Shown here: positions 11,521-23,787 of the stretch, in pieces
How the letters are laid out: each line of letters starts with the position of its first letter
Numbering within the stretch: position 1 is the stretch's first letter
Assembly (NCBI GenBank): GCA_963930655.1
Contig: OZ005601.1
Span: forward strand, 12,830,001-12,894,000
Direction: 5' to 3'
DNA length: 64,000 nt
DNA from: Myrica gale
Taxonomy: Eukaryota; Streptophyta; Magnoliopsida; Fagales; Myricaceae
Program-made: the position numbers and the translations under genes
Notes under the pieces: model-generated
What the model was told of the DNA's origin: nothing
Databases searched by the model: none
The model's input: only the letters and a program-made list of their open reading frames with translations

Positions 11521-12099
11521 TGGTATCACAGCCTTCTGTAATCGATTTTTGGTCTGTTAATACCTTAAATCGATTTCTCTGGCTCTCTTCTTGTAGGTAC
11601 TTCCATTGTGTTGTTCTTTCACTAAAATTCGGACCTCTGTTCTTCAATTTTTCGTGTTTCTATACCTCAAATCGATTCTATGGGTCTCATAGTCTTCTTT
11701 GGTGGAAAAAACATCATGTTCTGACATTACACGCGCCCGCACGCGCCGTCTGAAGGTTCTGCCGCTCAACCTTCTTTAGCATGCGCTTCCACGCGCCACC
11801 CGAGATCCGTATCACGCGCCCACCATCCTCTCACTTGGTCCAGCATAGTTCTGGCCCAGTCCAGTTCACGCCTCAGCTCCGAACTGTCCGACCCCTTTTT
11901 TTTCGTCTGGCCCAGATCCAGTCCGGCGAACCTTCAGCTCAGTCCGTTCAACGTCGTTCCCACGTTGCCAGCTGCCGTCAGCCCTCGGTAAACATTTCGG
12001 CCGCCCACTGGGGATCTTCTGCCGTTCGCCACCCGTCCGGCAGAGCTCCGGCGACCCTGCATAGTTTTTCGCGCTGGTTTCAACCGTGCCCTCTATCTG
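11521..12099 (+). other. copia-2 leader
   Basis: An untranslated leader between primer site and gag, with a GC-rich stretch at 11730-12070. The ORFs here (for example 11781-12188) are Pro/Arg/Ser-rich and show no domain, so I do not call them genes. Confidence 0.6.
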
Positions 12100-12757
12100 T
12101 TCTAATTTGGTCAGCATCTATAATGCTGACATTGTTTTGGATGGCTCCAACTATAATGCTTGGACCCAATAAATGTCGGTCTTTCTAATTGGTCGTCAGT
12201 TATGGCATTTTGTAACTAGCGATAAAACGAAACCTAATAAAGCTGACAACGAAACTACGGATGATTTCGCTGATCGTCTCAAGGTATGGGAAGCTACTCA
12301 TTGTAAAATTTTATCTTGGTTCATCAATACCTTTGTTCCATCTATTCGCAGTTCTCTTCCCAAATTTCAAAATGCCCACCTTGCTTGGGAATTTTTGGCC
12401 AACCGATACAACTGCTCTAGTGATGTCGCTCTCCATTTTCAGCTGGAATCTAAGTTGTATCAGATGCATCAACAACCTGGCCAATCTATTGCTGAGTTTC
12501 ACTCTCACGTGAGTAGTATCTGGGATCAACTCTCTCAAGTTGATCCCTCTTTTCCTGATGCTAAGTCTACTGAGCTCTTTTCTGAATATCGGGATCATCA
12601 TCAGTTCATTCATTTTATGATGCATATTTGGGATGATTTTGAGAATACTAGAGCATCTTTTGCTGCTGCGTCTACTAGTCCTTCAGCTTCTGGGTCATCT
12701 TCTACACCCATTTCTTCATCCTTTACTACAGCTAATCTCGAGGTTATTGTCCATTAG
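12100..12757 (+). pseudogene. copia-2 gag
   Basis: The frame encoding ADIVLDGSNYNAWTQ is stopped by a TAA just before the ATG at 12173, from which 194 codons stay open. The ORF has the copia gag features: the LDGSNYNAW start, a WHFVT region and a long helical domain with AWEFLANRYN. It ends in a Ser/Thr/Ala-rich tail. No zinc knuckle is visible before the protease, so the nucleocapsid part is lost or never existed. Confidence 0.85.
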
Positions 12758-13950
12758 GTTCTATCTCGTTCTTCTACTGCATTGACCGCCTCCTTAGGTA
12801 AATCTTCCTCTTGGTTTCTTGATTCAGTCTGTTGCAATCATATAACTTCTAATTCTTCTCTCCTATTTGATAAACACTCTTTGCATCTCATACCTGTCAT
12901 ATACATTGCTGATGGTTCCCATATGTCTGTCAGTAATGTTGGTTCCATTTCTACATCTACTATTTCTCTACCAGACACATATCATGGTCTCAATATCTTT
13001 TCTGTTAGTCAAGTTGTTGAGCATGGTCTTAACCTAACCTTTTCTAACAAAGGGTGTGATGTGCAGGATCAGAAGACGGGCCAGCTAGTTAGGACAAGCC
13101 GTAAAGTTGGTCGCATTTTTGAGCTTTCGTTCCTGCATGTTCCTCGTCCGTGTTTTGTTCCGTCTCTTGCAGCTTCTGTATCTTCCAGTCTTTGGCACTC
13201 TCGTCTCGGTCATGCTTATTTACCTCGTGTTCAGTCTCTGGCTTCTAGTGGTCACTTAGGACGAGTCAATTTTGACTCTTTTGATTGTGTTTCTTGTCAA
13301 ATGGGAAAACAAAAGGTTTTATCATTTAATAATAGTGAATCTTTATCATCTGCCCCTTTTGATCTTGTTCATTCTTTGTTCCTACTCAGGGGGGCTCATT
13401 ACTTTGTTATTTTTATTGATGATTATTCTCGTTACACATGGATGTATCTCTTACATGATCAATCTGAGTTATTATGTGTTTTTCGTGATTTTAAACAGAT
13501 GATAAAAACTCAGTTCGACCGCACAATCAAAATTTTTCGTTCCGTAATGCCATGGAGTATACATCTGTCGCTTTTCTTAACACACTCAAAGAGGATGACA
13601 CTTTGTCTCATTGAACTTGTCCTTATACTTCCCAGCAGAATGAGCGTGCTGAACGTAAGCATCTTCATATTCTCAACATTGTAAGATCTCTTCTCATCTC
13701 TGCCACTCTTCCAGAATCATTCTGGGGAAGGCTGCTCTTACAGTTGTTCATACCATTAATCGTGTTCCTTCTCCTACCACTTCAAACAAGACCCTTTATG
13801 AGCTATTGCATGGAAATGTACCAAATTATTCTCTTTTGAAAATTTTTGGTTGTGCCTGTTTTGTATTGCTACCTCCTCATGAGCGTAACGAACTTGAACC
13901 TCGTTCTCATCTCTGTTGTTTCCTCGCATAAAGGTTATTGATGTTATGTT
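12758..13950 (+). pseudogene. copia-2 protease and integrase, degenerate
   Basis: The ORF 12782-13684 begins with SSSWFLDSVCCNHITSN, a copia protease motif in which the canonical DSGAS has become DSVCC. The integrase zinc module follows (WHSRLGHAY, then CVSCQMGKQ), then the FVIFIDDYSRYTW region with the first catalytic Asp. After ~13530 the core is frame-shifted and the second Asp and the Glu are not read in one frame. Confidence 0.85.
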
Positions 13951-14109
13951 TCTATAACCCAGCATCTTCGTGTATCTCGTCATGTTCAATTTTGGGAACA
14001 CAAGTTTTTCACCAGTATTCCCCGACACTTCTTCATCTCTCTCTTCTGTTTTTTTACTCTTGTATAGATATTTCTTTAGATTCTGATGCAGGTGTTGAAA
14101 GCTCCTTAA

Positions 14110-15804
14110 GTGACCATCCAACGTCAGTTTCTTTCTGAGTCTGGACCATCGCCTGATCCCGTCATCACTCCCGATTCCACCCCAACTTCAGATCTTCGTC
14201 AAACTACTCGCGTAAGGGCCCCTTCATCTCATCTTAATGATTTTCATTATTTTTCTTCTATTGCCACTCTTCATGAGCCTCGCAGTTATCGCAAAGCTAG
14301 TTCTGACCCCCTTTGGCAAAAAGCTATGACTGACGAACTCCAGGCTCTTCACAAAACTTGTACATGGGACTTGGTCGATTTGCCTCCTGGTAAGTCTGCA
14401 ATTGGATGCAAGTGGGTGTACAAGATTAAGACACGAGCTGATGGGTTGGTTGAACGCTACAAAGCTCGTCTTGTGGCACTAAGATTTACTCAGGAATACG
14501 GTATTGACTATGAGTAGACTTTTGCTCCTGTTGCATGTCTTACTTCTTTTAGATCTTTACTTGCAGTTACAGCCATTCGTCAGTGGAGCCTATTTCAAAT
14601 GGATGTCAAGAATGCATTCCTTAATGGTGATCTGGAAGAAGAAGTCTATCTCAAGCCTCCCCCAGGTTTTGAGCACCCAGCTCAGACGGTTTGCCACCTT
14701 CGTAAAGCTCTTTACAGTCTCAAGCAGTCTCCTCCTACTTGGTTTTCCAAGTTTAGTTCAGTTATGGCTCAACAGGGTTTCACTCCCAGTGCATATGATT
14801 CTGCCTTGTTTATCCATCAGTCTGAGAATGGTATTGTCCTCCTTTTACTTTATGTTGATGACATGGTTATTACAGGCGACGATCTTTCTGGCATTCAGGC
14901 ACTTCAGCGGTTTTTTAGTCAGCAATTTGAGATGAAAGATTTGGGTTCTCTAAGTTATTTCTTAGGTCTTGAGGTCTCCTCTTGTTCATATGGATATTAT
15001 CTTTCTCAAGCTAAGTATGCATTTGAGCTCTTGTCTCATGCCGGCTTGACCGATAGTAATACTGTTGATAGTCCTCTGGAGATGAATGTCAAGCTTCTTC
15101 CCAGCGAGGGTGCCCTCTTAGATGATGTCACGCTCTATCGACAATTGGTTGGTAGTCTAATCTACCTCACGGTGACTGATCCTGACATTTCCTATGAAGT
15201 TAGCTTGGTCAGCCAGTTTATGCATTCCCCTCGCTCTACTCATTATGTCGTTGTTCTCCGGATTCTTCGGTATGTAAAAGGGACTTTGTTTCATAGGCTT
15301 CATTTTTCTGCTCGCACCTCATTGGATCTTCAGGCGTACTCTGATGCTGATTGGGCAGACGATCCCACTGATTGTCGCTCTACCATTGGATATTGTTTCT
15401 TGCTTGGTACATCTCTTATCTTGTGGAAAAGTAAGAAACAGACTGTTGTCTCTCGTTCCAGTACAGAAGCTGAATATCGTGCCTTAGCTGATACTACCTA
15501 TGAACTCTTGTGGCTTCGGTGGTTATTGCACGATATGAGTGTTCATTTTTCTAATAGTTCACCTCTTCATTATGACAACACCAGTGCCATTCAGATAGCT
15601 CACAATGATGTTTTCCACGAGCGAACCAAACATATTGAAATCGACTGTCATTTCATTCGTCATCAAATCAAGCAAGATACTCTTCGCTTACATCATGTTT
15701 CTTCTGTAGATCAGCTTGCTGATATCTTCACCAAGGCTCATCCTCATGGCCGTCATCACGATTTAGTTGACAAACTCAAGTTAGCATCTTCGCTCCCACC
15801 TTGA
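14110..15804 (+). pseudogene. copia-2 reverse transcriptase and RNase H
   Basis: The frame 14110-14517 encodes the WQKAMTDELQALHKTCTWDL start of the RT domain through the YKARLVALRFTQEYGIDYE motif, then hits a TAG. From 14599 the frame is open for 401 codons: MDVKNAFLNGDLEEEVY, the catalytic LLYVDDMVITGDD, and RNase H with SDADWADDPTDCRSTIGY and SSTEAEYRALA. The C-terminus VDQLADIFTKAHP is normal. A single stop separates the two parts. Confidence 0.92.
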
Positions 15805-15816
15805 GTTTGAGGGAGG

Positions 15817-16050
15817 TGTTAGTATATTGCCCATATCTTCCTGATTCCGGAAGATCATGGAAAATATTCTCATATCACAAAAATTGTGATTTATGATCTG
15901 ATTGTTATTTGTAATTATTTTGTTGATTCCGCTTACCTTGTATAGTTCTCTCCCTCCTCCTATAAAAAGACAGGTCATTGTACTGTTTATACACACTTTT
16001 GAATATACAAAGCATTCTTCATTCTCTCTGTTCTTTCTACTATTTCAACA
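15817..16050 (+). repeat. 3' LTR of copia-2
   Basis: A 234-bp copy of the LTR at 11297, with several substitutions and a ~10-bp length difference. TATAAAA is conserved at 15961. Confidence 0.93.
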
Positions 16051-16896
16051 TTAACTATGTAATCGTATACCCATTACCTGCCATGATGTGTTACTGACAT
16101 GCATGTTGTCTGAGAAATACAAGCACAAGTGTGTCAGTGGCTTTTAGATCCAGTGGCATTGAGTTCGTTTCTTTGTGCTTGTATTTCTCTCATACCACGA
16201 GTACGTAAGATTGCCAAAAGATGGTCTCCTCTAGTGAGGTCTTAATAATATGCCCATGAGTTTTTTTATTAAAAAAAATATGATAGTACCTCCAAAATTT
16301 ATTAGATTAGTCTCACTTGTAGTAGATAAATACCTTGGTTACAAACACATAAAAACAAACCACCAATAAGACAAGAAAAACTCATAGAGCACGAGAAAAG
16401 GGAAAAAAACTAAAAAAAAAATTAACATTTAATACTAGCAATACTAAGTTTGTAAAGACAAATTAGACTTTTCAAACCGCGAGCATCTGCTCAACACCTC
16501 TATACCTATTTGTGAGATCCGTTGTCCCTTGCCTTGCCTTGCCTTGCCAAAAAGTATAATATTTGAATACCTTCTCTATATTGATGAGAAATTGTCAAAG
16601 TTAGGCTACTAAGTTCCATAACCAAGTCTTCCCAAAAAGTCCCAAAGATACCAAACCGTGTATGAATGGTTAGCTATCTAGGGATGAATCACACTTGATC
16701 TTAACCTAAAAAAAAAACTCATTTCTTTACATATAACCACACCCATAATGCAAAAAAAAAAAACCACACCCATAATGACTGCCTGCAATTCTGCCTTCTT
16801 ATTCATCCTCATGTCAAATTCAGCTAAGAATGCAGCCCTGCATATCCCCTAAAGAGTCATGTGTCACTCTCTCACCACCATAAATAACATGATTAC
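16051..16896. other. Intergenic with a hairpin
   Basis: No coding signal. A perfect 17-bp inverted repeat (16112-16128 and 16173-16189) with a 44-nt loop stands out; otherwise poly-A runs and a short CCTTG microrepeat near 16528-16547. Confidence 0.5.
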
Positions 16897-17775
16897 CCAA
16901 GGGTGGGTACCAGAATGGATGGGTCGGTGCGGTTCCGGTATCCACCAGAATTTTCGGAAATTCCAGTTCTATTAGTGGGTGGTTTGATCTGTTTGTAATT
17001 TATATCACATTTCACATTGATCACCCAAGCTTCTATTATTACTACGAAAATGATACTTAATTAACACTACTGATAGCTTATTGGAAGGTTTTCACTGTTT
17101 TGGTAGAAAATATATCTAGTAAACAAACCACAGCACCACACATAAATAACCATCAAACTTATAACAAGGGAAACAGGGGAGGAAACAAGAATACAATGAA
17201 GTAACAGAATTTTCATATCCCCAAATCAAATTAACAAAACCTGGAGAAGTTTAACACTAAAGATACAACATTTAAATACTAAATAGACCTTGTCACCTTA
17301 GTGAGAGAGCTGATGAGAGAGAATGAGACCAATCGGATTCAACCCTAAGGTGATGCGACTAGAGAGAGAGAGGGAGAGAGAGAGAGAGAGAGGAGCCGAG
17401 CACAAACAGAGGTGGTTGGAGTAGAGGCGCCGCGACAGGGAGGGTGGGGGGTATGACTGAAGGCTCAGGGCAGGGAGAAAGGGGTGAGGGGGCTGGTCGG
17501 CTGGAACTTTTGATTTTCGAAAGACTAAGTCTTTCATTAGGTTTAAAAAGTAGGGCTCATAATGGGAATTGTTTAAAAAGTAGGACCGTTTTGAGCCCTG
17601 TAATTGTTTTAAAAAATACCAAAACTGAAAATTCCGGCATTTTCGTCAAAATTTCCGATTCTGGTTTTAGTTATGAAATTGCTCTAAAATGGGATTCGAT
17701 TTCGATACCTGAACTGGACAGAACCAGTACCGGACACGGATGTTCCGGTTTGAACCGGAAGATTTGCCCACCCTT
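16897..17775. mobile_element. hAT-like MITE
   Basis: The ends AAGGGTGGG (from 16899) and, reverse-complemented, AAGGGTGGG (ending 17775) form a short inverted repeat. The near-duplicate flanks ATGATTAC (16889-16896) and ATGATTTC (17776-17783) match at 7 of 8, as expected for hAT. GGTTCCGGT-type words cluster at both ends, like the elements at 3330 and 25805. The middle contains a GA microsatellite (17346-17392). There is no transposase. The exact left end is uncertain by two bases. Confidence 0.68.
17346..17392. repeat. (GA)n microsatellite
   Basis: An imperfect GA repeat inside the hAT MITE. A comparable GA-rich core is in the sibling element at 25805-26316 (about 25937-26010). Confidence 0.85.
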
Positions 17776-18197
17776 ATGATTTCTAAACAATTACAATCCA
17801 CATTAAACTTGATCCACGCACCATTTGGTTTTTGTCATTTAACAGCTCGAATGAGGCCTTACCACAACTGAATTGATTGACACCTCTAGAGCTTTTAAGC
17901 AAATCTTGATTAGTTTTTGAAAGTCTGCTAGTTTATGAGATATCCTCAGATATCTGCCTCAGCGATGCTCTCACCAAGAGCCAAATTGCATCTACGATGT
18001 CCCTAATAGCCCCTCCATCCAAGCCTTGCACCATTTCAACCATAGACACAAAGTTGCCTAAGTAATAAAGCTCGACAGTAACCCTTTCAAAATCCTGCGT
18101 TGTGACACTCGCCACAACAAAACCATCTATTGACATAAGCCCACCAAGACAATTTACCAATACAACTAACCCTAAAAACAAATTTGAACTCTTGCAC
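17776..18197 (-). other. Unrecognised coding-like fragment
   Basis: A minus-strand ORF 18181-17933 (82 codons, ending in a stop at 17933) has a balanced, protein-like composition with hydrophobic stretches (VVLVNCLGGLM, VELYYLGNFVSMVEMVQG). It ends abruptly at the truncated LTR at 18198. It may be the 3' end of a host gene disrupted by that LTR; sequence beyond the LTR (19490-19640) has some minus-strand coding character, but I could not join them convincingly. Family unknown. Confidence 0.3.
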
Positions 18198-19489
18198 TGA
18201 AGAGAGGAAGATTCACAGCCTAACCATGGGAGCGCTTCACTTGTTTGGTTATTATAGTTGAAGGTTTGTTTTATTTAAACTTGTTTTAGTCGATTTAAAA
18301 TTTATAAGTGAAACGGTGCATTTCACCTATCTTATTCCCCAAGCCCTAAAATCTCGATTTTTTACCCTATCCGTTGTTTCTTCGACCTTACAATTTCTCT
18401 CGAATCATTTCGATCTATCTCTCTTCAGTTTCTCGTTCATTTTAGCACCTTGCGTCTAATTGTCGTGGTTTTTCATCTACAACACTTATTTCTCGAAGTT
18501 GCTATGCATTTTGAACGACTAATGGTAGTAATGAGAGGTTTTTTAAGGAGCGTCTGAAGTTATTCCGATTTGGACGGATTTCAATTTGTAATTAAGTCTC
18601 CCTCGCCTATAAAAGGGGCACTTCACTCAAAGATCGATCACACTTCTCAGGCTTGATTTTTCTACCATTTTGTAGAGCTCTCCCGCTCTAAATTAGTTCA
18701 GCCATTGTTGGGTTTTTGTTTTGGTTCTTTTTGATCAATGCAACGCGTGTGTTCTAAAGCAGTTTAATTTTTGAAGTAAATCGGGTAATCGGAGTTGTTA
18801 TATTTTTTTTCTTTGAAAAATTGACGAACATTGAAAATATAATTTTTTATTCAATGAAAGATATTTTTCATAAACTATTTTGTAAAAATAAGGTTCTATT
18901 GCAAGATTATGTTATTCTGAAAACAAGTGTGAGATTTTGAAAGCATACTGAAATCTGTTTATTTCATATTTATTGTTCTGAAATTCTTTCTCAAAGACAT
19001 TGTTTTCTGTTGAATATAATTTTTGTTTCTAATTCTATTATTATCTATTATATTGTTTTCAAACCCCGATGTTATGTTTTGTTACTGCTGCAGTTGGTAC
19101 CAACTTACTGTTACTAAGTGCACCCATTCTACATAGTGGTTTCTACGTGTGTTTCTACTTAGTGCACATTTGACGCTCTCACTAAGTCTTAGTAGGGTAA
19201 ACTTCACTTACTGTTGACTTATTTCAGTTAGCCGCCGGATAAGTCATTGCATGACCCTATCACATAGGTAAATGTGGCTTACTGTTAATGCCCAAGGGGA
19301 TTTTCTGTAATATTGGTAAAATTATTCTATTTTTTTGTATCTATGATAGAAGGAAAGAACTTGTTCAAGTTTATGTTTTTTAAGCATAAAAGTTTTAATG
19401 ATGTTTTATTTCGAATAAAGGAGATAAATTTATTTAACCTGTTTTGTTGAAAATTCCATTGCTTGACCTGCTGAATTTGGGCCGTGACA
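18198..19489 (+). mobile_element. Truncated LTR, diverged relative of the solo LTR at 44289
   Basis: This stretch aligns by eye with 44490-45887: a shared GCGCTTCA-type start, AAACGGTGC, CGACTAATGG, CGCCTATAAAAGG (TATA at 18608-18614), TAAGTCTTAGTAGGG, and the end GGGCCGTGACA at 19489. The first ~200 bp of the LTR, including its first tRNA-like module, is missing. No partner LTR or internal region is present. It is clearly older than the 44289 copy. Confidence 0.75.
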
Positions 19490-20158
19490 CGCCATCTTCC
19501 ACACTTTATTTACAATCTCACACGAACTTAGAACATGATCTTTCAACAAAATCAGGTTAATTGAACTTTTCTAAGCCCCACCATTAACACCTGATAAACT
19601 CACGAACATCCTCTGGCTTTTGGTGCTGCTATGGCCAACCTCCAGAGCACTTCTGAAGAAAAAAGGTCAACAAACAAAAGTTGTATCCTATGCTCAATAT
19701 TGGAAGCCGCATACATTTTGCTGTGGTCCAGTGGATATACATTTGATTATTAAATCAACCGTAGCAGCTGTAACCAGATTAAGTTCCTCCAAATTTTCTC
19801 CTGTGAATAACATGTCAAGCATGTCCAAAAGGTAGACCTGGTCGTGAGTTCGTAGGTGAAACAACTCCCCTGTACAGGATTATCAGCACCAGTTTTAATA
19901 CGTGATCCAAGCATACATAGATCATGTGTCATAAAATGCATAACACCGGCTGCGCGATCACAATTAAGATAGTAACAAACTTTACAATTACCACGATCAA
20001 TTTGCCATGCATTAATCTAGAGCCGCAAATATGAAGCTGCCGAAATCTTATTTGAAGAACAAAATTGAGAGGCACAAGTGATGAGGATTGGGCACAATAC
20101 CTATTCTACATTACAGGATACAATTGCCTCTTACACAGCAAATACAGATTATTTGTAT
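19490..20158. other. Intergenic / 3' flank of CURT1A
   Basis: No convincing gene. The right part must include the 3' UTR of the minus-strand CURT1A gene. The ORFs here are short and domain-free. Confidence 0.45.
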
Positions 20159-22284
20159 TTATTCCGTTCCAGCAATCTTCTTCTTCAAGGCATCAATATC
20201 TGTAGCTAGTTCTTTTCTGCTTGACTGGAGGAAAAGATTAATATCATCGGTTAGCAACAGGTCATTTTCAATGCTAAATAAAACTTCGTGTGTTCATCAC
20301 CCCACCCTGGGGACTAAAGAATGAGATTCAAGTCAGCCCATTTGGCGAGAATGTAATTTCAAAGTTTCACAGGTTAAAGAATAAAAGAACAAAAGCTCAA
20401 GTTATTCAAACAGAAAACAAATCACGAGTAACAGAAAATGGACTGCCAAATCAATCTGAGGTGTTGCATAGAGAATGAAAATCAAAGTGCAGCAAAACCC
20501 TATCTAATTGTTCCCTAGGTAAGCAACTTCAGATATTTGAAGCAAGGTAGTCTCTGATATTTACCTTGAAGAGAAGGTAACGGTAGACAAACCATCCTGT
20601 GTATCCTAGCCCAACCAACTCCATAATCTTTGGCAGCTGGTAAGAGAAGAAGATAATGTCAGAGTGCTTAAACAAAATTTGAAGTTGGTAAATAACTTTT
20701 TTTTTTGCGAAGTGGTAGGAGGAGAGAGATAGAGAGAGCCATTTTAAATTGCTGCAAAATTGATCGCCTAACTAAGCACCAGAACAGCATAAGTCCCCTT
20801 CATATAATCGAATATAAGAAAATTGAAGATCACCAACCAAAGGGACCGAGTTGATAGCACCAACTACAATCGAAGAAAGCCAAACAGCAACTATTGCACC
20901 GCCTCCATAGAGAATTACTGTTGACTTGTTTTCAATTGCATCCCACTAAGGATTACAAAAGAAGGAACCATTTAGAACCATTTCAAGAAAACCATTAGTA
21001 TAAGCATCAAAGACTTGGGACGAAAAATCAGGTAATTCAAACAACACATGCATGAGAAAACTGACGACGGTTTTCAGTAAAGCTAGCTTTGCTGCTCACC
21101 TTCTCCTTCAAGTCTGAAAAAAGCTCACTAGTGTCAATGGAAGCAGATGTCTCTTCTGCTCTGATCTGAAGCAGGGAAGACCTACGGGACCCTGTTTGAA
21201 AGTGAAACATGGAACTTATTTATACAATCTAGATTATTCAAGCACTCCTTTTTTGTCTTAGATATTTGGTAAGTACATTTTGAATCAACTTACGCTATAG
21301 AGAAGAAAACAGACAAATATTTATGCGTAAAAACTAGACACAGATAGAGTTGACCACACACGGAATCACCCACCAAAAGCCCACCAGTAATCAACATTGT
21401 CTGTTCGTGCATTTCTACGACATAATATGCAGTCGTTCAATTCTCACCTTCGAGTACAATACACAACATAAAAAGCGTTCTACTCCCCCATCACCTACAA
21501 TTGGTCGTGCGTGGAAGTGAGTTCGCTGGCTGCCCTCCAAGTCCATGGTCCGGACATTAGGTTCTATTCTCCATTGCAATGACAAGTAATTATCTTGGAT
21601 TGGTGTTTTAGATCTGTTCCTTATTGGAACTCCTTGATAGCTCCAATTAAATGATCATTAGCCTTGTTCATCCAAGAAGCATTCTACAAACATTTTGGGT
21701 ATCAGGGTTATTTTGAGAAGATGAGCTGCTTCATGAACCACTATGTAAACTCCATCACTTACATGACTTAAATGTCCTTTACCCTGATTTTTGGAAAGAG
21801 AGAAAAAGGAAAACTCCTCATTTATTTTCTAATCTTTATACAGTATTTGGTTTCTGAAAGTTACGAACTTCAGTGGTGACAACAAATTGTAATCATACGC
21901 AGTTAGCTGGAGCCTAATTGGGTATATACTTTACCTTGACTACCACACAATGACACCCAGATAACTCCAAAATCCAAATCCTAATTACCTTAAGCTACGA
22001 CGGAATAGGTCGTAACTCAAAAGGGAAAAAAACACTCGATTGAGCATAAAGAAAAATAAATTAAGTCAGTAAGTTCGAAATCTACGCTCGACCAAATGCC
22101 TCATAGAAGATCATAAGGAAATACCAGAAAAGTGCTTAGCTGAAGCGGGGAAAGGAGTGGAGGACAAGCGAGGAGGGAGGCAAGGCAAGGCAGAGCAGCG
22201 AGCGGTGGGCTTGGAGGTGGGAAGGCGAGGGACTAAGACGGCGGGGTTAGGACAGGTGGTCGCATAAGCCGCCCCTGCTGCCAT
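20159..22284 (-). CDS. CURT1A: CURT1A, thylakoid membrane curvature protein, five exons
   Basis: Minus-strand exons are 22284-22125, 21191-21100, 20945-20838, 20636-20565 and 20224-20159, all with GT/AG borders and consistent phase, giving 165 residues. Exon 1 encodes a Ser/Ala/Pro/Thr-rich chloroplast transit peptide (starts MAAGAAYATT). Mature protein: an amphipathic helix (LFSDLKEKWDAIENKS), then two transmembrane helices around LYGGGAIVAVWLSSIVVG and LPKIMELVGLGYTGWFVYRY, and the C-terminal helix KELATDIDALKKKIAG. This is the CAAD/CURT1 fold, closest by recollection to Arabidopsis CURT1A (At4g01150). CURT1 proteins oligomerise at grana margins and bend thylakoid membranes. The start is the only ATG before the transit peptide. 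No disabling mutation is seen. Confidence 0.93.
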
Positions 22285-22620
22285 GGATGGTAATGTGACG
22301 ACGACTGATTTGTGGACAGCCAGAGGATATCTCTATCCCAAAGGCTGGGCTCTCTGTCAGTGTGGTGCTGACTTTGTTTTATTATTATTTTTCCCACTTT
22401 TTCTATGTTCGTTATTGATTATTGGTTTGGTTATCCACGGCAATGGTTTCCGGACACTGATTGCAGAGTGCGACACGTGGAGAAGCTTGGCTTCCTGATT
22501 GGTTGCTTCCCTATCTGATATCCACGATCGTGGTTCCATCTCTCTCTTCTCTTTGGTTCTCGCCTTGGTTTGGGCTTGGGTTCTCTTTGGTTCTCGCAAC
22601 ACCCCCTTTCATAGCTATAG
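22285..22620 (-). promoter_or_regulatory. CURT1A promoter region with G-box
   Basis: Upstream of the CURT1A start. An ACACGTGG G-box core at ~22472-22479 lies about 190 bp from the ATG, followed by an ATTGG (CCAAT) word near 22498 and a GATA word near 22518. G-box plus GATA elements are common in light-regulated photosynthesis genes. I see no clear TATA box. The functional reading is inference. Confidence 0.4.
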
Positions 22621-23787
22621 ATGAAGAAGAACATTGATCAAATCTTAAAAACAACTAAATTTATCTAGACTAAGAAAGGCTTTTTCTTATCTAAAGTTTA
22701 GCTTGGAATGGAGCTGTTGGGCCCATAGTGTGGCAGGCTTGGGTTGTGGGGGATGCACCGTACTTGCTCCACTGCACCAACTAACCAACAGATCCTGGCC
22801 CATAACAACTCTTACCGTTAGCAATTCAAAGTTGACCGAGTAAAACGCATCAGGTCTAATCGTCAGCGAACGCCGGCCAGACAACGACCTACTACCCAAC
22901 TGTGTTCATTTACACGTAAAAAGAATTTGTCTACGATTCAAACAGAATTGCTGATCTCGTTTGGTTAGGCAAAGTGGAGGAGGAGAAACAGACACTTGGG
23001 AGATGAAAAGAGAGGGGAACTTATGTTCCATATGGCCAATCAAGCATCGGAAAAAGTTGCATACTTCGTCCACGATAGTACTCTTTATGCTCAGAACACC
23101 AATTGATACCTTCCATCGATTCCGTTCCCGAAAAGTGTAATCACGTTTGTGCCCTATCAGATCATTATCTATGGGGGTTCCAAATCATTTGCCTCAGAAC
23201 AAGCACCCATTTGTCGTCTCCCCAGTGGGACTTTCCCACTTGTAGCCCTCGTTTGCACCGTCTGTCTTAACCAAAACACTCTCTCTCGTGGCCAACCAAC
23301 CCACCTTACTAGGAAGAATAGAAGGTATACTAAAACATAAATAGAAGACAAGACAGTACCATAAACAACTCGAGACGATCCCTTTCTTTTTTTTGTATGC
23401 CATTGTCTGACATGGTTCCCCATGCTCGGAGAAGACAATCTTGAAACCCCTCCCTTCAGGCTTCACGCACATTCCCTAGCCACATTTTTCATCACCCTCT
23501 GTTTTCTAGGCTATCCCATGAAGATCGCGATCGATGGGAGAATGAAGATTTGAAGAATTCAAAATCGTCATCCGATTTTAAGGCACATTCACTGTTTGAG
23601 GTGATTTTGGTTGTCCTCCTCGAACGACTTATCTCTTGGGTTGCCTTCCTATGATTGAAGAAGGCTTCTTTTCGAGTTTACGATTGAGATTGATAGTATT
23701 TCTCTTTTTGTAGCCAAAAGTAAAGCAAGCCTTTCATGGATTGTTGAAACGCTGCCTGATAGGAGTGTTAATGGATTCGCTTTGTCA
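22621..23787. other. Intergenic between CURT1A and DUF1191 genes, including the DUF1191 5' UTR
   Basis: No further gene. The two genes are divergently transcribed, so both promoters lie in the ~1.5 kb between 22285 and 23787. The last few hundred bases (23500-23787) are probably the 5' UTR of the plus-strand gene. Confidence 0.5.

Larger units (their letters stand above)
11297..16050 (+). mobile_element. Ty1/copia LTR retrotransposon (copia-2), plus strand
   Basis: The LTRs are 11297-11520 and 15817-16050 (TG...CA), and the flanking 5-mers TCAAC (11292-11296) and TTAAC (16051-16055) match at 4 of 5. TGGTATCACAGCC directly after the 5' LTR (11521) is a near-perfect initiator-Met tRNA primer site. 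TTTGAGGGAGG (15807-15816) before the 3' LTR is the polypurine tract. Internally it has gag (12100-12757), protease and integrase (12758-~13950) and RT/RNase H (14110-15804). It is 4.75 kb, typical for copia. Stops and frameshifts, especially in the integrase, show it is inactive, but RT to RNase H is open for 401 codons, so it is younger than copia-1. Confidence 0.95.

Noticed and set aside
11781-12188. 135-codon Pro/Ser/Arg-rich ORF in the copia-2 leader
   Set aside because: It lies between primer site and gag, and shows no domain or match to gag.
23782-23787. Upstream TTG start for the DUF1191 protein
   Set aside because: Plant nuclear genes use ATG; the first in-frame ATG is at 23788.
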